Under the pieces are notes generated by a model. That model was not told where the DNA came from, made no database searches, and saw nothing but the letters and a program-made list of their open reading frames with translations. Positions 14,029 to 23,747 of a stretch of DNA of 64,000 nucleotides are shown piece by piece; position 1 is the stretch's first letter, and every line of letters begins with the position of its first letter. The stretch lies in NCBI RefSeq assembly GCF_002846575.1, contig NZ_PJND01000007.1, positions 2,046,001-2,110,000 of the forward strand. The letters run 5' to 3'. This DNA comes from Flavobacterium lindanitolerans (lineage in GTDB: Bacteria; Bacteroidota; Bacteroidia; Flavobacteriales; Flavobacteriaceae). The translations under genes were made by a program, and so were the position numbers.

Positions 14029-14950
14029 CGGTAAGTTTTTGATATTGTTTTGGGGTAATTCCTTCGTGTTTTTTGAACAGGCGTATGAAGTAATTGCTGT
14101 CTTCAAAACCCAGTTCATACGAAACTTCATTTACATGGATATTCTGCCCACTTAAAAGGGCTTTTGCCATTTTTATTTTTTCCTGGAGGATAAATTCAAC
14201 AGGAGTGATTCCCAGTTCTCTTTTGAAAAAACGATGGAAGGCAGTTGTACTCATACAGGCTACATCCGATAGTTTTTTCATATTGATATTGTTATTGATA
14301 TTTGCCTTGATGTAGGCTATAATGGGAGAAAGTGTCGGATTGGAATCTGTAAGAGTGTTGTCCTGGGCTCCTTTTTGGGTCTGTAGCTGTATGATTTGAA
14401 TCAGCATTTCCTGTAAGGTCAAATCGGCTATAATGTCTTTGGTTACAGAATTGCTTAGGCAAACTTTAATCAGTTTTTGTATGGAAGCTGCCAATTCTAT
14501 ATTGTTATAGAAAAAATAATTATTGGCATTTAGCTGCCAGTATTCATCCTGACCTTTAGGGTATTTTTCATTAAGCAGATTTAATATTTCGCTGATTTTG
14601 GAATGATCTAAAGCGAGGGCAAGGCATTGGGTTGGATTTTGTTTGGAAGCTTCAGGAAAATCAATTTTCATCTCTACATTGGAGGGAACAATAACGGTTT
14701 CACCCGGAAGATAATCAAATCCTTCCTTATCAAACAGATGCATTACCTTTTTGCCTCTCAACATGCTGGTCACAACCAAATCATTAAATTTTAAAGGAAC
14801 CAGCTGAGCTTCCTGATAAGTTTCAAACAGGTTCAGTTCACAATGATTCAAAGTATGTATTGTCCGGTTTTCAACCAGTGTCTTTAAAGAATTTTCTTTG
14901 GAAAGTTCGGGAGCATTGAGAATTATTCCGTTTTTTAAAGCCATAACCAT
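14021..14950 (-). CDS. AraC-family transcriptional regulator
   Basis: About 309 residues; ATG 14950 and 14944 are both possible. The C-terminal 100 residues carry two helix-turn-helix units: 'NMKKLSDVACMSTTAFHRFFKRELGITPVEFI' and 'HVNEVSYELGFEDSNYFIRLFKKHEGITPKQYQ'. The N-terminal part is the cupin-like effector region seen in AraC regulators linked to ALDH/DUF779 loci ('LPGETVIVPSNVEMKIDFPE'). It converges on the dehydrogenase/DUF779 cluster, so I infer that it controls it. Confidence 0.88.
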   Translation of the reverse strand: MVMALKNGIILNAPELSKENSLKTLVENRTIHTLNHCELNLFETYQEAQLVPLKFNDLVVTSMLRGKKVMHLFDKEGFDYLPGETVIVPSNVEMKIDFPEASKQNPTQCLALALDHSKISEILNLLNEKYPKGQDEYWQLNANNYFFYNNIELAASIQKLIKVCLSNSVTKDIIADLTLQEMLIQIIQLQTQKGAQDNTLTDSNPTLSPIIAYIKANINNNINMKKLSDVACMSTTAFHRFFKRELGITPVEFILQEKIKMAKALLSGQNIHVNEVSYELGFEDSNYFIRLFKKHEGITPKQYQKLTVN

Positions 14951-15037
14951 CAAAAAGTTTTAAAAAGTAATGACTTCACTTTATAAGAAAAGTCATTCCT
15001 ATAAAAGTAAAGATTTTTTTTCTTCGGGCAATGAATA

Positions 15038-15427
15038 TTAACGTTTTTGCTGACGGTTGCGTGAACTTTTTAAAATATTTTCAATCATAAAAACAATCCC
15101 GATTCCAAAAGTATAGGCAAGAATATCGCTCCATAAAAATCCTTGCCCTAATATAAGACGACCTAAAGTGGTAGCACGGATACTGACTATCCAATCGGCC
15201 TGATACAATTGCAACGTCTCTATAATATAACAAACCAAAAGTGAAATTAAAACCGTTGTTTTGGTTCTGGCTTTTGGAAAAAGAAACCGTACCAGAAAGT
15301 ATATCATGATGGCATAAAGCATGTCGCCTATAAACAGGGGAATCGTTTTTATAAATCGGGATAACAGTCCCAGAACGATTGTTCCTGATAAGAGTAAAAA
15401 GTATAATAACCGGGATTGTCTTTTCAT
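15038..15427 (-). CDS. DUF2809 family membrane protein
   Basis: 129 residues with four hydrophobic segments (LLYFLLLSGTIVLGLLSRF; FIGDMLYAIMIYFLVRFLF; VLISLLVCYIIETLQLY; FLWSDILAYTFGIGIVFMI). 'IGDMLYA', 'ETLQLYQADW', 'RATTLGRLILGQGF.WSDILAY' are the DUF2809 signature. An inner-membrane protein of unknown function. Confidence 0.82.
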   Translation of the reverse strand: MKRQSRLLYFLLLSGTIVLGLLSRFIKTIPLFIGDMLYAIMIYFLVRFLFPKARTKTTVLISLLVCYIIETLQLYQADWIVSIRATTLGRLILGQGFLWSDILAYTFGIGIVFMIENILKSSRNRQQKR

Positions 15428-15575
15428 ACTATAATTTCTGCCCTCTAAAATACAGTGTTTTTACTTAATAAAAACAGGGAATAGCCTTATAGTCAGTAAA
15501 ATAACTGTTTCTACATTTGGTTTATGCGTAAGCCGAAAAGCAAAAAGAGTAGGCATTATATAAAATAGAATCAGT

Positions 15576-15863
15576 ATGGGAATGTTATTTTACTTAGCAA
15601 TGGGCTGGTGTGGTACAAAGTTTCCGGGTTGGTGGCGTTTTCCAGTGCCTCCGCATCCAGACCCTGAACCTTGGAGAGATTTTTCTGTTTTGTCAGTAAT
15701 CGGAATAATTGCAGGCGGAGTAGGTGGGTCATTGTTCCATGATGCAATTACACAAAATGCACTGTTTGCCGGTCAGGAAATGATTGCTTCAGGAATGTTT
15801 GCCTTTGCCGCTTCGGGTATAGTTACCGGAATCGGGTCTGTAATGATGAAAGGGAAACGATAA
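15576..15863 (+). CDS. Small membrane protein, unknown
   Basis: 95 residues from ATG 15576. The N-terminus has 'GWCGTKFPGWWRFPVPPHPDPEPW', proline- and tryptophan-rich. Two Gly/Ala-rich hydrophobic segments follow ('VIGIIAGGVGGSLFHDAI' and 'SGMFAFAASGIVTGIGSVMM'), and a short basic tail. It looks like a real envelope protein. The family is not recognised. Confidence 0.6.
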   Translation: MGMLFYLAMGWCGTKFPGWWRFPVPPHPDPEPWRDFSVLSVIGIIAGGVGGSLFHDAITQNALFAGQEMIASGMFAFAASGIVTGIGSVMMKGKR

Positions 15864-15867
15864 AAAC

Positions 15868-15902
15868 AAAGAATCCTTTCCACTGGGAAAGGATTCTTCT
15901 GT
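15868..15902. terminator. Bidirectional terminator between the small membrane gene and purL
   Basis: GAATCCTTTC (15871-15880) pairs with GAAAGGATTC, with A-rich 5' and T-rich 3' flanks, serving the two convergent genes. Confidence 0.75.
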
Positions 15903-15908
15903 TTAAAA

Positions 15909-18900
15909 TCAGATTTTATTTTCAATCCATTTTCTTGCATTCACAAAAGCTTCATGCCAAGGCGAAACTTCATCGTTTCTGCCTTCCGGATAATTTGCCC
16001 AGTTCCATTGGAAAGTTGAACGTTCAATATGCGGCATCATAGCCAGGTGTCTTCCGGTTTTGTCGCATAACATGGCAATATTAAAGAAAGAACCGTTAGG
16101 ATTAGCCGGGTAATTTTCATAACCATATTTTCCAACAACATTGTATTTGTCTTCAGTATAAGGCAAATCAAATTTTCCTTCACCATGCGAAATCCAAACT
16201 CCTAAAGTGCTTCCGGCTAATGTGCTTAACATTACGGAATTATTTTCTAAAACGCTCACAGATGTAAAGGCACTTTCGTGCTTGTGAGAGTCGTTATGTC
16301 TTAATTTTCCATGTACTTCATGTTCCGGGTTGATTAATTCCAATTCCATAAACAATTGAGCCCCGTTACAGATTCCAACAGACAGCGTGTCTTCTCTTCT
16401 GAAAAAATTATCCAAAGCCGTTTTTGCCTTTTCATTGTATAAAAATGCACCGGCCCAACCTTTGGCAGAACCTAAAACATCGGAGTTGGAAAAACCTCCA
16501 ACAGCCCCAATGAATTGGATGTCTTCGAGAGTTTCACGGCCCGAAATCAAGTCGGTCATATGGACATCTTTTACATCAAAACCAGCTAAATACATAGCAT
16601 TGGCCATTTCACGCTCAGAATTACTTCCTTTTTCGCGTATGATAGCGGCTTTTGGTCTTGGTTTTGAAGCGTCAATTACCGGTTTTTTTCCTGTAAAATG
16701 TTCAGGGAACTTAAATTGCAAAGGCTGTTTTTTATAGTTTTCAAAACGTTCTTTTGCTTTCAGTTCTCCCGACTGTTTTTTGTCTAACAGATACGAAGTC
16801 TTGTACCATGTGTCACGTGCTTCAGCCACATCTACAGATAGATTTTGGCTTCCGTTTTTGATAGTTACGGTGTTGCCATCTTTTACTTTTCCAATATTGA
16901 AGAAAGAAATATTATTTTGCGCCAATACAGTTTCAACAGAAGCATCTGCCTGGAAAACAATTCCAATGTTTTCAGAGAATAGAACTTTTACAGTATCATT
17001 TTCATTCAGATTGCTCAGGTCGAAATCAGCTGCCAGATTCACATCTGCAAAACACATTTCCAGTAAAGTAGTAATTAATCCACCACTTCCAATATCGTGT
17101 CCGGCCTGGATTTTTCCTTCCTTAATCAGGTCTTGCAAGACATTAAAAGTAGTCTTGAAATTGGCTGCATTTTTGATTGTAGGAACATCGTTTCCTATTC
17201 TGTTTAAAACCTGTGCAAAAGATGAACCTCCCAATTTGAAAGCATCTTCTGAAAGGTTGATATAATAGATATTGCCACCGTCTTTTTTCAGAACTGGCTC
17301 GACTACTTTTCGGATATCGGTACAATTACCTGCCGCCGAAATAATTACCGTTCCGGGAGCAATAACATCTCCGTTAGGGTATTTCTGCTTCATTGAAAGG
17401 GAGTCTTTTCCTGTAGGGATGTTGATGCCCAATTCTATTGCAAAATCAGAACACCCTTGAACGGCTTCATATAATCTTGCATCTTCACCTTCATTTTTAC
17501 AGGCCCACATCCAGTTGGCAGAAAGTGAAACTCCTTTTAAGCCGTCTTTTATTGGTGCCCAGATAATGTTAGACAATGCTTCTGCAATTGCCGTGCGGCT
17601 TCCTGCAGCAGGGTCAATTAAGGAGGCAACAGGAGAATGGCCTACGGTGGTTGCAATTCCTTCTTTTCCTAAATAATCCAGAGCCATAACCCCAACATTA
17701 TTCAGAGGCAATTGCAATGGTCCGGCACATTGTTGTTTGGCAACTTTTCCGCCAACACAACGGTCTACTTTATTGGTAAGCCAGTCTTTACAAGCCACAG
17801 CTTCCAATTGCAAGACCTGGTTCAGATAATTTTTAAAATTTTCCTGAGTATACTCTAATTCGGTATAGTTTCGATTTACAGTAGTGTCGGTCATTACCAT
17901 TTTAGGTGAACTTCCAAACATATCTTCCAAAGCAAAATCCATCGGTTTTGCTCCTGTCGTTTTCGACTCAAAAGTGAATCTGTGGTTTCCGGTTACATCA
18001 CCTACCTGATACATAGGTGAACGCTCACGGTCTGCTATTCTTTGTAAAGTATCGATATCTTTTTGGCCAATAACCAATCCCATTCTTTCCTGAGATTCGT
18101 TTCCAATGATTTCCTTGGCAGAAAGTGTAGGGTCGCCTACAGGAAGTTTATCCAAATCAATCAGACCTCCTGTCTCTTCAACCAATTCCGAAAGACAGTT
18201 TAAATGGCCTCCGGCTCCATGGTCATGGATGGAAACTATAGGATTCGCATCACTTTCTACAAGGCCACGGATAGCATTTGCAGCACGTTTTTGCATTTCC
18301 GGATTGGAACGTTGTATAGCATTCAACTCGATTCCGGAACTGAAAGCACCGGTATCTGCAGAAGAAACTGCAGCACCGCCCATACCAATTCTGTAATTTT
18401 CACCACCCAGTATAACGATTTTATCGCCGGTTTTTGGCTTTTGCTTAATAGCCTGGTCTTGTTTTCCATAACCAATTCCTCCGGCTAGCATGATGACTTT
18501 GTCGTAACCAAGTTTGTCAACCCTGCCAGAGTTTTGAACGCTGGAAGGGTTATTTTCTTCTTCGTGTTCAAATGTCAGGACTGAACCCGTAATTAACGGC
18601 TGTCCGAATTTATTCCCAAAATCAGAAGCTCCATTTGAAGCCTTGATTAGGATATCCATTGGCGTTTGGTATAGCCATTTTCTTTCTTCCATTGCTTTTT
18701 CCCATGGACGGTTTTCTTCCAGGCGGGAATAAGAGGTCATGTATACTGCTGTTCCCGCCAAAGGCAAAGAACCTTGCCCGCCAGCCAGACGGTCACGAAT
18801 TTCTCCTCCGGAACCGGTTGCCGCACCATTGAAAGGCTCAACAGTTGTCGGGAAGTTATGTGTTTCCGCTTTAAGCGAAATAACAGAATCAAAATCTTTT

Positions 18901-19604
18901 GTTTCGTAAAAATCAGGCTTGTCTGCGGATTTAGGTGCGAATTGTTGCACTTTTGGTCCTTTTAAGAAAGCTACATTGTCTTTATAGGCCGAAACAATAT
19001 CATTCGGATTTTCTGCGGAAGTTTTCTTAATCAGCTTGAATAGGGAAGAAGGCTTTTCTTCTCCATCAATGATAAAGGTTCCGTTGAATATTTTATGGCG
19101 GCAGTGTTCTGAATTTACTTGTGAGAATCCAAATACTTCAGAGTCGGTTAGTTTTCTGCCTAGTTTTTTGGACAAATTTTCCAAATAGTCAACTTCCTCT
19201 TTGCTTAATGCCAGTCCTTCTTTTGTATTGAAGCCTGCAATATCTTCAATTTCAAGGATAGGTTCCGGCTGTATATTTATGCTATATATTTCCTGTCCTA
19301 ATTCAGAATATTTCTGAGAAAGCATCGGATCAAAATCAGAAAAATCAGTAGTGACTTTTTTAAATTCCTCAATACGGATAATGCCTTCGATACCCATATT
19401 TTGAGTAATCTCTACGGCATTCGTGCTCCAAGGAGTAATCATTGCAGCTCGTGGGCCAACAAAAAAATCCGCTAGTACGGATTTTTCAATTTTATGGGTG
19501 TTGCCAAAAAGCCAGTTTAATTTTGAAATGTCTTGAGCAGAAAGTTCGTTTTGCGTCTGAACGGCAAAAACAGTATTGCTTTCGTTTCCGAAGAAATGAA
19601 TCAT
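15909..19604 (-). CDS. purL: Phosphoribosylformylglycinamidine synthase, single-chain form
   Basis: 1231 residues, the large fused PurL. It converts FGAR, glutamine and ATP to FGAM in purine synthesis. N-terminal PurS-like part; linker and first AIRS-type domain with 'SEHCRHKIFNG', 'KAETHNFPTTVEPFNGAATGSGGEIRD' and 'GGIGYGKQDQ'; second AIRS domain with 'GKDSLSMKQKYPNG' and 'HDIGSGGLITTLLEM'; C-terminal class I glutaminase with nucleophile Cys in 'SVGICNGAQLF' and 'PHIERSTFQWNWANYPEGRND'. Complete. No other pur gene is adjacent. Confidence 0.96.
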   Translation of the reverse strand: MIHFFGNESNTVFAVQTQNELSAQDISKLNWLFGNTHKIEKSVLADFFVGPRAAMITPWSTNAVEITQNMGIEGIIRIEEFKKVTTDFSDFDPMLSQKYSELGQEIYSINIQPEPILEIEDIAGFNTKEGLALSKEEVDYLENLSKKLGRKLTDSEVFGFSQVNSEHCRHKIFNGTFIIDGEEKPSSLFKLIKKTSAENPNDIVSAYKDNVAFLKGPKVQQFAPKSADKPDFYETKDFDSVISLKAETHNFPTTVEPFNGAATGSGGEIRDRLAGGQGSLPLAGTAVYMTSYSRLEENRPWEKAMEERKWLYQTPMDILIKASNGASDFGNKFGQPLITGSVLTFEHEEENNPSSVQNSGRVDKLGYDKVIMLAGGIGYGKQDQAIKQKPKTGDKIVILGGENYRIGMGGAAVSSADTGAFSSGIELNAIQRSNPEMQKRAANAIRGLVESDANPIVSIHDHGAGGHLNCLSELVEETGGLIDLDKLPVGDPTLSAKEIIGNESQERMGLVIGQKDIDTLQRIADRERSPMYQVGDVTGNHRFTFESKTTGAKPMDFALEDMFGSSPKMVMTDTTVNRNYTELEYTQENFKNYLNQVLQLEAVACKDWLTNKVDRCVGGKVAKQQCAGPLQLPLNNVGVMALDYLGKEGIATTVGHSPVASLIDPAAGSRTAIAEALSNIIWAPIKDGLKGVSLSANWMWACKNEGEDARLYEAVQGCSDFAIELGINIPTGKDSLSMKQKYPNGDVIAPGTVIISAAGNCTDIRKVVEPVLKKDGGNIYYINLSEDAFKLGGSSFAQVLNRIGNDVPTIKNAANFKTTFNVLQDLIKEGKIQAGHDIGSGGLITTLLEMCFADVNLAADFDLSNLNENDTVKVLFSENIGIVFQADASVETVLAQNNISFFNIGKVKDGNTVTIKNGSQNLSVDVAEARDTWYKTSYLLDKKQSGELKAKERFENYKKQPLQFKFPEHFTGKKPVIDASKPRPKAAIIREKGSNSEREMANAMYLAGFDVKDVHMTDLISGRETLEDIQFIGAVGGFSNSDVLGSAKGWAGAFLYNEKAKTALDNFFRREDTLSVGICNGAQLFMELELINPEHEVHGKLRHNDSHKHESAFTSVSVLENNSVMLSTLAGSTLGVWISHGEGKFDLPYTEDKYNVVGKYGYENYPANPNGSFFNIAMLCDKTGRHLAMMPHIERSTFQWNWANYPEGRNDEVSPWHEAFVNARKWIENKI

Positions 19605-19704
19605 TAGTTCTTATATTTAGTTGTTGTTGTGGCGCAAATTTAGTTCAAAAAGTCCTAAAGTCAAAAGCCTTACGCCAAAAGTTCGTAAACAATCTCTGTT
19701 AATA

Positions 19705-19732
19705 AAAAAGACTGTCTTCCGACAGCCTTTTT
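19705..19732 (-). terminator. Terminator of the DUF1579 lipoprotein gene
   Basis: On the minus strand GGCTGTC-GGAA-GACAGTC forms a stem followed by TTTTTT. Confidence 0.75.
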
Positions 19733-19749
19733 CGCATTGTTTTTAGGTG

Positions 19750-20397
19750 TTATTTCTTTCTTTTCAGCATGATTTCCATACTTTTAAATTCTTTTCCGTC
19801 CGGTGTCATGTCATACATTTCCACTTTTTGAGTGTTAGGGTCGACAACGGTAATGACTTCACGAACTTTTTTAATTTTTTTTGTCATCGGGTCAGTAACT
19901 TCACCTTCCATTTTAATTGTTTTTGAAGCTTCGTCATAATTTCCTCTCATAACCATAATTCCCGTTCCCATATTGTCAATCCATGTTGAAACGTATTGCT
20001 TGGAGGCATTATCATAGGCTAAAGTACTGCGCCCTTCAAAAGGCTGTCCCATCATGTTTCCGGTATGCACCGATTCCTGATAAAGACCGTTTAATATCAT
20101 TTTGGTATTGGCAGTAGCATTGCTTTTGTGTGGCAACCTATCGTCAGGTCCCATCCAGAAGGTAAGTTCTTCGTCCCAGGTTCCTACGTCAGCAGCCATT
20201 TTTTTGTGCATTTCGCCCGGTGTCATGTATTCCTGCCAGGCTTTTTGCATGGCAATCGAATCCATTGGTTCAGACTTTACGGTTTCTGTTGGAACAGAAT
20301 CTTTTGGTACTGTTGTTGTCGTTTCAACCTTGACTTCTTTTTTACAGGCCGTCAGGCACAGAAGCAAAGCACCCAGATAAATGTAGTTTGTTTTCAT
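19750..20397 (-). CDS. DUF1579 family lipoprotein
   Basis: 215 residues with an SPII signal, 'LGALLLCLTAC' then KKEV. The core has 'MHKKMAADVGTWDEELTFWMGPD', 'TKMILNGLYQESVHTGNMMGQPFEGRSTLAYDNASKQYVSTWIDNMGTG', the DUF1579 pattern. It is anchored at the outer or inner membrane facing the periplasm. Function unknown. Confidence 0.85.
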   Translation of the reverse strand: MKTNYIYLGALLLCLTACKKEVKVETTTTVPKDSVPTETVKSEPMDSIAMQKAWQEYMTPGEMHKKMAADVGTWDEELTFWMGPDDRLPHKSNATANTKMILNGLYQESVHTGNMMGQPFEGRSTLAYDNASKQYVSTWIDNMGTGIMVMRGNYDEASKTIKMEGEVTDPMTKKIKKVREVITVVDPNTQKVEMYDMTPDGKEFKSMEIMLKRKK

Positions 20398-20482
20398 AAT
20401 TGTATTGATTTTGTTTGATTCGCATAAAATTATGAAAAAAAATAATTTAATCTTATTTTTAATGGTGATTTTTCAAAAATGA

Positions 20483-22027
20483 TTAGCGTTCTTCAAAAGT
20501 AATAGATTCATAAGCGCCAAGGTCTGGACTTGCCGTATTTCTTGCTGTTCCTTTGATATCGTTAGGAACCTGAGCAGCAACACCAGGATCTCCAAAACCA
20601 TTTGCGCTTGATTCTTCGCCAATCATCAGCTTGTTTTTGTTGATGTCCAGGAAGTTCGGATTTCCATTTCGGATGATATTGGTATTATCATTCACAAAGG
20701 AATAGATATTATTGGTCGTATTGATAGAATTGCTAAGCTTGATTTGGCACTTCGTAAATGTTGCATTGAAATTATCCGAACCTTCTTTTTTATTGAGAAG
20801 CAATCCGGATTGGTTGGAACTGAAAATAATGCAGTTCTTAAAGCTGGCTTCCAATGGTTGTACTTCCGGTGTTGCTCCCTGTATGTAATTGTCAAGTGCA
20901 ACAGCGTACTTTCTGGAGCCCGACCAGTTGTTATTGAATGTACAATGTTTGAAGTCATATTTTCCACCATAGCTGCCTACAAAGCTTGAAGAGCCACCCC
21001 AATTGATAACTACATTTTCACCCTCAACATATCCTGTTTGTGCCAGAATTCCCGCATTAGATGAGTTGTAAATCTGTACATTCTTTAATTTTAAGTCAGG
21101 AGTAGGGTTGTTTATTCCTGAATTTCCGGAAACCAGAATCCCCACAGTTGCATTTTTGATAGTAAGGTTAGTAAATTCATGTCCGGTGCTTCCGTTTGTA
21201 AGCCAGATAGCCAGCCATTGTCCTGGTGAATCAGAAAAGGCCGGTTCTAACCGATCACCTTCAAAAATAACTTCGTTTTCTAATTGGTCTGTAAACGATT
21301 GGCTTCCATTTATTTTGATTGAACTGCCATTATATGCAATCAGGGCAGAGCCGGAGTGAAAATGCACCCGTGTGCCTGGATCTATTGTGAGCGTTTCATT
21401 GGCTGGAACACCTGCATAGCCATAAATAACATAAGGTTTGTCTTTAGTCCAGTGTCTTTCAGTATCATCAAGGAAAAAACCTCTTCCTGTTATAGGATTT
21501 CCTTCTTCATCGACTCCAATAGGAATCTGCTCGTAATTGCCTTCATTATCACGGTTAGGATAGAGAAAAATGGCATCTTTTACCAAAGTAACCAATTGAA
21601 CTTTTTGCTGTTTAGTTCCGTTGTCAAATAGAATCTGGTCTGTATAAAGATATTCTGCATCCGGATTGGCAAAGTCATTGTAGTCTATAGTCGTCTCTAT
21701 GAAAATAAACAAACTGTCTTTAGCCAGAAGTTCTACATTATTGAAAATTTTACCTCCGGTTCCCTGCATTCCGTCTACCATCATTCGGTATTTTGAATTC
21801 ATTCCTTTTGCAAGCTGTATGGTTGGGATGCTAATGTCTTTATCACTGCGGTTGTATACTTTTAAGGTATAAGTACTGGAGCCGATGTTCGTAAAAACAG
21901 TATCGAGAAAAACCGTATCTTTTGAAAATCCAAGATTACCGCTGCTAGGCTCAAAATCAAAATCTTTTCGACAAGAAGTCAGTGAAATAACAGCAATTAT
22001 GAATAAAAATATAAAGGTATTGCGCAT
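20483..22027 (-). CDS. Lipoprotein with right-handed parallel beta-helix
   Basis: 514 residues. The signal 'FLFIIAVISLTSC' has a lipobox Cys. The N-terminal part has an Ig-like shape ('GSSTYTLKVYNRSDKDISIPTIQL'). From about 200 on there are repeated strands with Asn/Gly turns ('LTIKNATVGILVSGNSGI', 'VQIYNSSNAGILAQTGYVEG', 'CTFNNNWSGS'), and 'ARNTASPDLGAYESITFEE' at the end, as in Bacteroidetes surface beta-helix proteins. The ligand is probably a polysaccharide, but no catalytic motif is seen. Confidence 0.8.
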   Translation of the reverse strand: MRNTFIFLFIIAVISLTSCRKDFDFEPSSGNLGFSKDTVFLDTVFTNIGSSTYTLKVYNRSDKDISIPTIQLAKGMNSKYRMMVDGMQGTGGKIFNNVELLAKDSLFIFIETTIDYNDFANPDAEYLYTDQILFDNGTKQQKVQLVTLVKDAIFLYPNRDNEGNYEQIPIGVDEEGNPITGRGFFLDDTERHWTKDKPYVIYGYAGVPANETLTIDPGTRVHFHSGSALIAYNGSSIKINGSQSFTDQLENEVIFEGDRLEPAFSDSPGQWLAIWLTNGSTGHEFTNLTIKNATVGILVSGNSGINNPTPDLKLKNVQIYNSSNAGILAQTGYVEGENVVINWGGSSSFVGSYGGKYDFKHCTFNNNWSGSRKYAVALDNYIQGATPEVQPLEASFKNCIIFSSNQSGLLLNKKEGSDNFNATFTKCQIKLSNSINTTNNIYSFVNDNTNIIRNGNPNFLDINKNKLMIGEESSANGFGDPGVAAQVPNDIKGTARNTASPDLGAYESITFEER

Positions 22028-22218
22028 CGGTTTGAATTTTGGTAAAAATAGTAAAAATCTGATTTGTCAGACAGGTTAATTTTTTTAAATTGAGTTATGT
22101 CTTGCATCAGTTAACTCAAAAATGTTAAAATTAGTATGTGTCTTTTAACTTTTCTGACAATAATCGACTGCTGTGTTCCGTATTAATTTCCTTAATTTTG
22201 GAAAAACAAATTTTAATA

Positions 22219-22647
22219 ATGGCTTTCGATAGAAATACAATGCTTGAAAACTGCAAGAAATGGTGTGAAAATACCCTGATGCAGACTTTAGAAATAGAAT
22301 TTATTGATGCCGGAGAAGGTTATTTAAAAGCCCAGATGCCGGTCAATCCAAGAGTCCACCAGCCAATGGGACTACTTCATGGCGGTGCTTCTGTTGCCCT
22401 TGCGGAAAGTGTAGGAAGTGCGGCTTCACTTATGTTTATTAATCCGGAAACTCATGAAGTTCGCGGTATTGAAATTTCAGCAAACCATGTCAAAAGTAAA
22501 CGGGCGGGTATGGTATACGGAACGGCAAAAATTATCCATAAAGGACGTATGGTACATCTTTGGGAAATCAGGATAACTGATGAAAATGATATGCTGATAT
22601 CACTATGCAAGATTACCAATATTGTTTTGGAAAGAACAAAGAAATGA
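22219..22647 (+). CDS. Hotdog-fold thioesterase (PaaI/MenI-like)
   Basis: 142 residues from ATG 22219 (MAFDRNTMLENCKKWCENT). It has 'NPRVHQPMGLLHGGASVALAESVGSAASLMF', with the HGG and the catalytic Glu of PaaI-type thioesterases, then 'GIEISANHVKSKRAGMVYGTAKIIHKGR'. Its stop overlaps the start of the isochorismate synthase gene (ATGA), so the pair is translationally coupled. This suggests the 1,4-dihydroxy-2-naphthoyl-CoA hydrolase step of menaquinone synthesis. Confidence 0.85.
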   Translation: MAFDRNTMLENCKKWCENTLMQTLEIEFIDAGEGYLKAQMPVNPRVHQPMGLLHGGASVALAESVGSAASLMFINPETHEVRGIEISANHVKSKRAGMVYGTAKIIHKGRMVHLWEIRITDENDMLISLCKITNIVLERTKK

Positions 22648-23705
22648 TGTCCGGATTATACCAAAAAGCGGAAGAGCAGTTCAAAAACAGACTTCCTTTC
22701 GCATTGTACTCCAAGCCCGGAGAAACTGTTGCTGTCGGGATTTTTCAAAAGGATGCTTCTTTACACTTTACAACCGATTTTAAGGAAGAAGGATTTGTAC
22801 TTGCCCCATTTCATGGTGAGCAATTTGTACTGTTACCAAAAGAGAAATCGGATGTCTTTACGGAAGCATATACCCGAATTGCAATTGAAAATAACAATAC
22901 AGTTTTTGGAGCAGATGTTGCAGCCAAAGAAAACTTTGAACAGTTGGTTCAGAATGGGGTAGATGCTATCTGCAAAGGCAATTTCAAAAAGGTTGTTCTG
23001 TCACGTAAAGAAACGGTTTCTTTAGAAAATGTCACTCCTTTTGAGTTGTTTAAAAAACTGCTTTCGGCTTATCCGACAGCTTTTAAATATTGTTTTTTCC
23101 ATCCGGAGATAGGTATGTGGCTTGGAGCAACTCCGGAGCAGTTATTAAAAGCTTCGGGAGACCGTATCAAGACTGTGGCGCTTGCCGGAACACAGGTGTA
23201 TCATGAAGGAGAAATAAAATGGGAAATTAAAGAACAGAAAGAACAGGAATTTGTTACGGAATTTATTCTTGAAGGTCTTGAAGATTATGCAGCCGAAAAA
23301 AACAGTTCTAAACCTTATACTTTCAGGGCAGGAAATATTGTACATATCAAAACTGATATCGAAGCACGTTTGCATGACAGGCAGGATTTAGAAAAAATAA
23401 TAAAAATGCTGCATCCAACTCCGGCTGTATGCGGACTTCCAAAAGAAGCTTCCAAAAAATTTATACTCGAAAACGAAGGTTACAACCGCGAGTATTATTC
23501 AGGGTTTTTAGGAGAACTGAATCGGGATTTCGCAAAAGATAAACCGGAGAATTCCGACTTATTCGTCAATCTCCGTTGTATGAAGCTGCAAAATGGAAAA
23601 GCCAATTTATACATAGGCTGCGGGATTACAAAAGATAGTATTCCGGAGAAGGAATTTATAGAAACTGTGAATAAGTCATTAACGCTGAAGAATATCCTTG
23701 GGTAA
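22644..23705 (+). CDS. menF: Isochorismate synthase
   Basis: 353 residues from ATG 22644. Chorismate-binding domain: 'GVDAICKGNFKKVVLSRKE', 'MWLGATPEQLLKASGDRIKTVALAGT', 'WEIKEQKEQEFVTEFI', 'LHPTPAVCGLPKEAS', 'YYSGFLGEL' and 'FVNLRCMKLQNGKANLYIGCGIT'. These include the Mg2+-binding Glu residues. It turns chorismate into isochorismate for menaquinone. An entC-type siderophore role is possible, but the thioesterase partner favours menaquinone. Confidence 0.9.
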   Translation: MMSGLYQKAEEQFKNRLPFALYSKPGETVAVGIFQKDASLHFTTDFKEEGFVLAPFHGEQFVLLPKEKSDVFTEAYTRIAIENNNTVFGADVAAKENFEQLVQNGVDAICKGNFKKVVLSRKETVSLENVTPFELFKKLLSAYPTAFKYCFFHPEIGMWLGATPEQLLKASGDRIKTVALAGTQVYHEGEIKWEIKEQKEQEFVTEFILEGLEDYAAEKNSSKPYTFRAGNIVHIKTDIEARLHDRQDLEKIIKMLHPTPAVCGLPKEASKKFILENEGYNREYYSGFLGELNRDFAKDKPENSDLFVNLRCMKLQNGKANLYIGCGITKDSIPEKEFIETVNKSLTLKNILG

Positions 23706-23747
23706 TAATTATTCTTCGTATTTTTAAAAAACAAACAAACACAAACA